This document shows, one piece after another, positions 58,691-64,000 of a DNA stretch of 64,000 nucleotides. The stretch spans positions 1,402,501-1,466,500 of the forward strand of contig JAKOGI010000004.1 of the NCBI GenBank assembly GCA_029747015.1, in the 5' to 3' direction. The notes beneath the pieces are model-generated. The model had not been told where the DNA came from. It did not search any database and saw only the letters and a list, made by a program, of their open reading frames with translations. Source of the stretch: Carnegiea gigantea (Eukaryota > Streptophyta > Magnoliopsida > Caryophyllales > Cactaceae). A program made the position numbers and the translations under genes. Position 1 is the stretch's first letter; the number at the start of each line of letters is the position of its first letter.

Positions 58691-59612
58691 GAATGTAGGG
58701 AATAGTATTGTATTTAGAAAATTATTGTAATTTTATATTATTTTTGCATAAGATATTATAGAGTATTTTAGATAAGTCAAAATAAGATTACTCAGGATTG
58801 TTTTAATACGGTTTAGTTTCCTATTGTATGTAGGATAGAACTAGGTAAGTTTAAGCTTGTTTTCCAAGTCATAGAGTCTTATAAATTCATTATCTGTCAT
58901 AGTTATTACTAAGCATGATTGAATATTGAATAATTATTGACTTAAGCATAGTGATGAAGTTTTCTCCTTTCTTCGCTCTAATTCTTCCCCCCTTCTCCTC
59001 TTCCTCTATTATCTATCTCCTTTTTTCTCTTTACCCTTTTCTTTTTGCCATTCTCCATTAATTTGGTGTCAATTTTTCCCCGTGCCACCAAGCACTTGAA
59101 TTGGCTACACCAAACTAGGTTTAAAAGAGCTTTGGTTTATAAGAATTTCTTGGTGAGAATTTTGAGAGCTTAAAATCTACTTATGTAATTGACCTTGTGG
59201 AGATCTTTTTTCTGTTATGGATCTCGCTTGTTGCTTTCAGGGCTATTACAGATCATTTTGATATCTCTTTGATTTGATCTCTTGTGTTACTGAGATTGTT
59301 TGTTGTCCTCTCCCTCTGATGCAGGGTTTTGCATCAAGAGTAACTCACGTGAGCTATTAGTGACCTCACATGGGTTGTTGAAAGTTGTTAGATGTTGTTA
59401 CAGTTTTGGCGGGAAGATTGATTGGTTACTGCGAGAGTATTTGTAGTAGAAATCATAGCTGAGAAAGTGAGAAAGGAGCTAATAATAATACATCATCTTT
59501 CCTCTTATTCTTCCTTTTCTCTCTATCTTCTTTCTATCTTTCTATGATTCAATCTCCTTACAACATCCTCGAGTGGCAATTCTTGATAAGCTGGTCCTGC
59601 ATTGTTGTATCA
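58691..59612 (+). repeat. LTR-like region upstream of the gypsy element
   Basis: The sequence ending ...TTGTATCA at 59,612 directly precedes a primer-binding site, so it is the 3' part of a 5' LTR. The left boundary cannot be fixed because the 3' LTR lies outside the window. Candidate TG starts include about 58,694 and about 59,390. A TTATAAAT promoter-like box is at about 58,880. The stretch could contain pieces of two different LTRs. Confidence 0.5.
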
Positions 59613-59879
59613 ATGGTATTAGAGCCTTGATCCTAAAGATCTTCACCATTCTTGATCCTCGATTGGTTGGCTTGATTCTCCAACTAATCTAGCTGAACAC
59701 ATTTCCATAATTTCTTGAATCCTCGACTATTTGGCTTGTACTGCCAAATAATCCAATCATAACAAGCGAAATTCCAGATCATTACAAAAATTCTGGCGAA
59801 AACGAGGAGTAAATCCCAATCCCAATCCTAGTCGAATTCGCTTGTCATGAAAAATCAGCTAAGAACATTCCTAAAACAA

Positions 59880-60830
59880 TAGCTAGAGTTGCAAAACCAG
59901 AGGATTTCATAATTGCGGGATGAACAGCAGCAGATGTTTGAGCAGATGATGGCGTTACTGCAAAAAGAGAAGACTAATGAGGTAAATGTGGGAATTCCTA
60001 ACTCCAAAACAGGGTCTGGGATAGGAGGAGCAGGGAATGCATTCAAATTTTTGCCTAAAATCGAATTCCCAGGGTTTGATGGGTCTAACCCTAGAAATTG
60101 GATTAAGAAATGTGGTCGATACTTCACCTTGTGTAAGGTGCCTGAATCTCAGCAAGTACATTTAGCATCAATACATCTAGTTGCAAGGGCAGAAATATGG
60201 TTTTCTAGTTACATTGCCGTTAAAAAAACTGTGGAATGGGATGAATTCATTAAGGATGTCTGTGCGAGATTCAAAGAAGATTTGGGAAGCTAAGTGGTGG
60301 AAGATTTTAATAGACTGCAACAGAAGGGGACAGTAGATGAGTACCTCGAGTAGTTTGAGGAACTAAAGGCTCTAATGGTTCAACGAACACCAATGCTGCC
60401 TGATTGATTCTTTGTAGACAGCTTTGTGGGGGGTCTTAAACCCCAGCTGAAACTATTTGTCAAGGCCCTCACCCCTGTGACCTTAGCCAATGCTATGAAC
60501 CTTGCCAGGCTTCAAGAGGAAGCAATGGAGGCTAGGAAAGCTCCAAACCGGCTCCAAGCCAACAAACCACCCTTGTTACCAACTCCTAAGAGTGCTCCAT
60601 CCCCTTACACATTCACTCAATCTCATCACAATACAAGGCACCCGCCTACATCAGTTCCTTCAATAGATTCTTTAAACAACATTACAAAACCTTACAACTA
60701 AAGTTTCTCACCCACTAGGGTGATTTCAGCAGCTGAAAGGGCAGATAAGATTGCGAAGGGACTGTGTTATTATTATGACCAACCCTATGAGAAGGGCCAC
60801 CAGTGCCAAATTAAGCATACTCATCTGTTT
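59880..60830 (+). pseudogene. gypsy gag with damaged zinc knuckle
   Basis: Gag capsid region: LPKIEFPGFDGSNPRNWIKK near 60,052, then YFTLCKVPESQQVHLASIHL, with internal stops near 60,293, 60,352 and 60,404. The knuckle near 60,762-60,810 reads CYYYDQPYEKGHQC; in relatives the second zinc ligand of the CxxC is Cys, here Tyr (TAT), consistent with a G-to-A change. It would package RNA if intact, but is not functional. Confidence 0.83.
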
Positions 60831-61247
60831 CTTGTGGAAGTGCCTGGAGTTGGTAGCAATGAATGTGGGGAATTGGAAGAAGCTGGGCTAGGTGAGGATG
60901 CTATTGGATTTGAAATGGTGGAAATAGACCCTTGCATATCTATACAGGCAGTCAATGGGATCCCTCGGTACCAAACTATGAGGGTCACGGGTCATTATGG
61001 CAGAAGGCCAATACAACTCTTGATCGATTCTGGCAGCACCTATAATTTCTTGGACATTGAGTTAGCTAAGAAGTTAGGGTGTAAGATGGAGCTCATTTGC
61101 ATGCAACTTGTCACTGTGGCTGATGGAAGTGAGTTGCATTGTCAGTATGTGTGCAAAAACTTCCACTGGAGATTTCAAGGCACTGACTTTTGTTCAGATA
61201 TGTTCCTAATACCCTTAGGCAGTTGCGATGTAGTCTTGGAGATCTAA
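60720..61247 (+). pseudogene. gypsy protease
   Basis: This 175-codon open segment carries the aspartic protease active site as LLIDSGSTYNFLD near 61,017, with the catalytic Asp kept. It stops at 61,245 after DVVLEI, where relatives continue into a linker. It is the least damaged part of the polyprotein. Confidence 0.8.
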
Positions 61248-61479
61248 TGGCTAAGTACATTGGGAACCATTAAATAGAATTTTAATGAGTTGAAAATGGA
61301 ATTCAACTTTGGTGGTAAGGGCCATCTCCTAAGAGGGTTGCAGGGCCCTAAGCTGAAGATTATAAAGGGAAAACAGTTGCCTAAGGAGCTGAATAATGAG
61401 AGCCAACTGTGCATGCTACAGCTGATGCCTCCATCAAATGTTAACTTGCAACATCAGGAATGGTAGTGTTTTTCTATGG

Positions 61480-62860
61480 ATACTGAATTGTCTGATCCTG
61501 CCCTAGAGGAGGTACTTGCCCAGTATGAAAACCTATTTCAAGAGCCTTCAGGTATGCCACCTAGCAGAGGAATTTTTGACCATAAAATTCCTCTCCATCC
61601 GGGGGCAACGCTTGTAAACATCAGGCCGTATAGATACCCTCTTAAGTAGAAAGATATTATTGAGAAATTGGTGAAAGAGATGCTAAATAACAGCATAATA
61701 CAGCCTAGCAGTAGCCCTTTTGTTTCCCCAGTGGTATTGGTAAGTAAAAAGGATGGTTCTTGGAGGCTTTGTGTGGATTACCGAGAGTTGAATAATCAAA
61801 CTGTCAAAGACAAATTTCCAATTCCCACAATGGATGAGCTAATTGATGAGCTAGCAGGATCAAAAGTATTCAGCAAGATAGACTTGAGGGCTGGTTATCA
61901 CCAATTGAGGATGGCTAAGGATGATGTGCACAAAACAGCATTCCAAACATATTCAGGGCATTTTGAGTTCCTGGTTATGCCTTTGGATTGACAAATGCTC
62001 CAGCCACATTCCAAGGATTGATGAATCATGTTTTTAGGGCATTCTTGAGGAAATTTGTGCTTGTTTTGACGACATCCTAGTCTATAGCCAGACTTTCTCT
62101 GAGCATTTGAATCATTTGTAACAGGTTTTTGAGGTTATGAGAAACCGTTGCTTAATGGCCAAGAAATCTAAATGCTCATTTGGTATCTCCAAAGTTGAAT
62201 ATCTGGGGCATTTTATTTCCGCCAATGGCATATCAACATAGCCAAGAAAAGTTGAGGTCGTTAAGAACTGGCCAATTCCTAGCAATTTCAAGGAGCTCAG
62301 GAGCTTCCTGGAACTGGCAGGTTATTATAGGAAGTTTGTTAGAATCTACTCCATCGTTACTAAGCCTTTAACTCAGCTCTTAAAGAAGGGTGAGTTTGTT
62401 TGGAATAAGGAAGCCACTTCAGCCTTGAATCATCTCAAGGAGGCTTTGACTACAGCACCTGTACTGGGATTTCCAAATTTTAACAAGCCTTTTATAGTTG
62501 AAATAGATGCTTCAGCATATGAAATTGGGGCTGTACTAATGCAAGAAGGGCATCCATTAGCTTTCCTTAGCAAGACCTTAGGACCTCGATGGCAGAAATG
62601 GTCTGTGTATGAGAAGGAACTGTTAGCCGTGGTGCATGCAGTTCAGAAATAGGAACAATATCTCAGTGGTCAATCTTTTACTATTCTGACTGATCAAAAG
62701 AGCCTCAAATGGCTCCTTGAATAGAAAATCTCTATCCCTTTCCAGCAGTTTTGGCTTTCCAAATTAATAGGGTTTCAGTATGAGATTAAATACAGAAGTG
62801 AGCAAGAAAATGCAGCTGCTGATGCATTATCTAGAGTTGTTGGTGCTGAACTGTTAGCCC
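61480..62860 (+). pseudogene. gypsy reverse transcriptase and RNase H, disrupted
   Basis: Reverse transcriptase motifs: [20 protein letters not shown] near 61,762, [15 protein letters not shown] near 61,871, then a 1 bp deletion in the MPFGLTNAP region near 61,985 and the catalytic site as CFDDILVYS near 62,069. RNase H: FIVEIDASAYEIGAVLMQEG near 62,491 and VYEKELLAVVHA, then stops near 62,650 and 62,722, and ADALSRV near 62,818. Stops also lie at about 61,648, 62,119 and 62,238. Confidence 0.87.
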
Positions 62861-62949
62861 TAGCTCTCACAGCAGTCAATACCAACATTCTGGACCTCAT
62901 AAAAATGAGCTACAACCTCGATGATCATCTGCTGCAACTTAGGGCTCAA

Positions 62950-63990
62950 TTACAGTAAGGAAAGATGATGCATAAATACAGCCTGTAGGATGATCTTTTG
63001 AGGAGGAAGGGGAAGTTGATGGTTGGTCCAGATGAGGATATTAGGTTACAACTCCTTAAATGAATGCATGATAGCCCAACTAAGGGGCACTAAGGGAGGG
63101 GAAGCTACTCTAAAAAGGATGCAAAGGTTGTTCTATTGGAAGGGAATGACCAAATCAGTTTAATAGTACATTAGACAGTGTTTAATCTGCTAGAGCTCTA
63201 AATCTAATAATCGTCCCTACCTCGGGTTGCTACAGCCTCTACAAATTCCTAAAGAGGTATGAGTAGATATCTCTATGGATTTTATTGAAGGGTTACCTAA
63301 GTCCTTTGGAAAAGATGTGATTTTGGTGGTGGTGGATCGATTTAGCAAATATGCACACTCTGCAGCCTTATCTCACCCATTTACAGCAGCTGATGTGGCC
63401 CAAGTCTACCTTGATAATGTTTTGAAGTTGCATGGATGACCCCAAAGCATAGTGAGTGATAGAGATAAGGTCTTCCTGAGTGAATTTTGGCAAGCCCTGT
63501 TGTCAGTATAGGGAACCAATTTACTTATATCTACATCATACCACCCACAAATAGATGGTCAGATCGAGGTAGCAAATAGGTGTTTGGAGACTTATCTAAG
63601 GTGTATGTGCAGTGAAAAGACCACGGAATGGAGTAATTGGCTCCCTTTGGCAGAATGGTGGTATAATACCACCTTTTATACTTCAATAGAGTTAACCCCG
63701 TATGAGGTTGTCTATAATCAACCTCCCCCAATTCACTTACCTTATATTCCTAGAGAGACAAGGGTGGAAGTGGTTGATAGGACACTGCAAAGGAGGAAGG
63801 CCATGATTTAAATGTTGAGATTTTATCTCTTGAGGGCACAAAACAGAATGAAAAGCCAGGCTGATTTACATAGGCCGGATAGAGTTTTTAAAGTAGGAAG
63901 CTAGGTATGGCTAAAATTGCAACCTTACAGACAGCAGTCAGTGCAAGCAAGGGTCAATCAAAAACTAAGCCCAAAGTACTATGGGCCTTT
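62950..63990 (+). pseudogene. gypsy integrase, disrupted
   Basis: The zinc-binding start (around 63,065-63,190) has several stops. The catalytic core is visible as [20 protein letters not shown] near 63,277, VSDRDKVFLSEFW near 63,452 and HPQIDGQIEVANR near 63,543, supplying the D, D and E positions. A stop replaces the residue after LKLHG at 63,437. The C-terminal part contains WLKLQPYRQQSVQARVNQKL (near 63,909) and ends at the window edge. Confidence 0.85.
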
Positions 63991-64000
63991 CTAGATTGTG

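Larger units (their letters stand above)
59614..64000 (+). mobile_element. Ty3/gypsy retrotransposon (chromovirus-like), heavily mutated, 3' end outside window
   Basis: The primer-binding site TGGTATTAGAGC (59,614-59,625) differs by one base from the initiator tRNA-Met complement. The order gag, zinc knuckle, protease, reverse transcriptase, RNase H, integrase is the gypsy order. A GPF-type motif near 63,987 (KLSPKYYGPF) after the integrase is typical of chromoviruses; a chromodomain, if present, would lie beyond 64,000. At least fifteen nonsense codons interrupt the frames, most of them explicable as C-to-T changes on one strand or the other. A 1 bp deletion lies in the reverse transcriptase. 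Confidence 0.9.

Noticed and set aside
58694..59612. Definite 5' LTR of the gypsy element with start at 58,694
   Set aside because: Without the 3' LTR in the window the left boundary cannot be verified; kept only as an LTR-like region.

Overview
This is nuclear DNA from a flowering plant, most likely a eudicot; I cannot name the species. The evidence is a land-plant-specific PORR-family gene, a MIR167 microRNA gene, Ty1/copia and Ty3/gypsy retrotransposons primed by initiator tRNA-Met, plant-type hAT, MULE and Harbinger-like elements, AT-rich intergenic DNA and a 5' UTR intron. Only two host genes are well supported: MIR167 at about 50.1 kb (+ strand) and a PORR-domain organellar RNA-binding protein at 32.05-33.27 kb (+ strand).

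The dominant structure is a very large inverted repeat. The left arm (7,913-26,689) and right arm (36,636-50,134) are reverse complements of each other. They flank a 9.9 kb unique spacer that holds the PORR gene. Hand-aligned pieces differ by roughly 0-2.5%. The left arm is longer mainly because a 5.03 kb copia element (16,365-21,396) and a 749 bp Harbinger-like MITE (22,996-23,744) are inserted there and are cleanly absent from the right arm. The right arm alone has a 343 bp segment with an AT microsatellite and a 30 bp tandem duplication. Both arms share older insertions: a LINE with a 19 bp target-site duplication, MITEs, hAT remnants and a tRNA-like SINE.

The outer edges of the repeat are the most interesting part. 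The right arm ends inside a complete MIR167 hairpin: mature 5p at 50,115-50,135, star at 50,218-50,239, and a TATA box about 100 bp upstream of the mature. The left arm carries the same promoter and the miR167 5p sequence in mirror orientation, but homology stops at nucleotide 20 of the mature miRNA. The left copy is therefore a promoter plus 5p arm with no recognisable 3p arm. Both copies point outward.

Layout: 0-7.5 kb, diverged tandem satellite (1.6-2.8 kb), a purine-poor tract, tandem repeats at 4.4-4.86 kb and nested hAT elements. 7.9-26.7 kb, left arm. 26.7-36.6 kb, spacer with leader-like GC-rich DNA, two MITEs, the PORR gene and a LINE 3' end. 36.6-50.1 kb, right arm ending in MIR167. 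50.3-54.9 kb, AT-rich intergenic DNA with a TA/GA microsatellite. 54.9-55.8 kb, a hAT element with perfect 8 bp target duplications. 56.0-58.0 kb, a truncated MULE transposase. 59.6-64 kb, a heavily mutated Ty3/gypsy element whose 3' end lies beyond the window.

A haplotype mis-join (two alleles assembled head to head) could mimic such an inverted repeat. It is the main alternative to a genuine inverted duplication.
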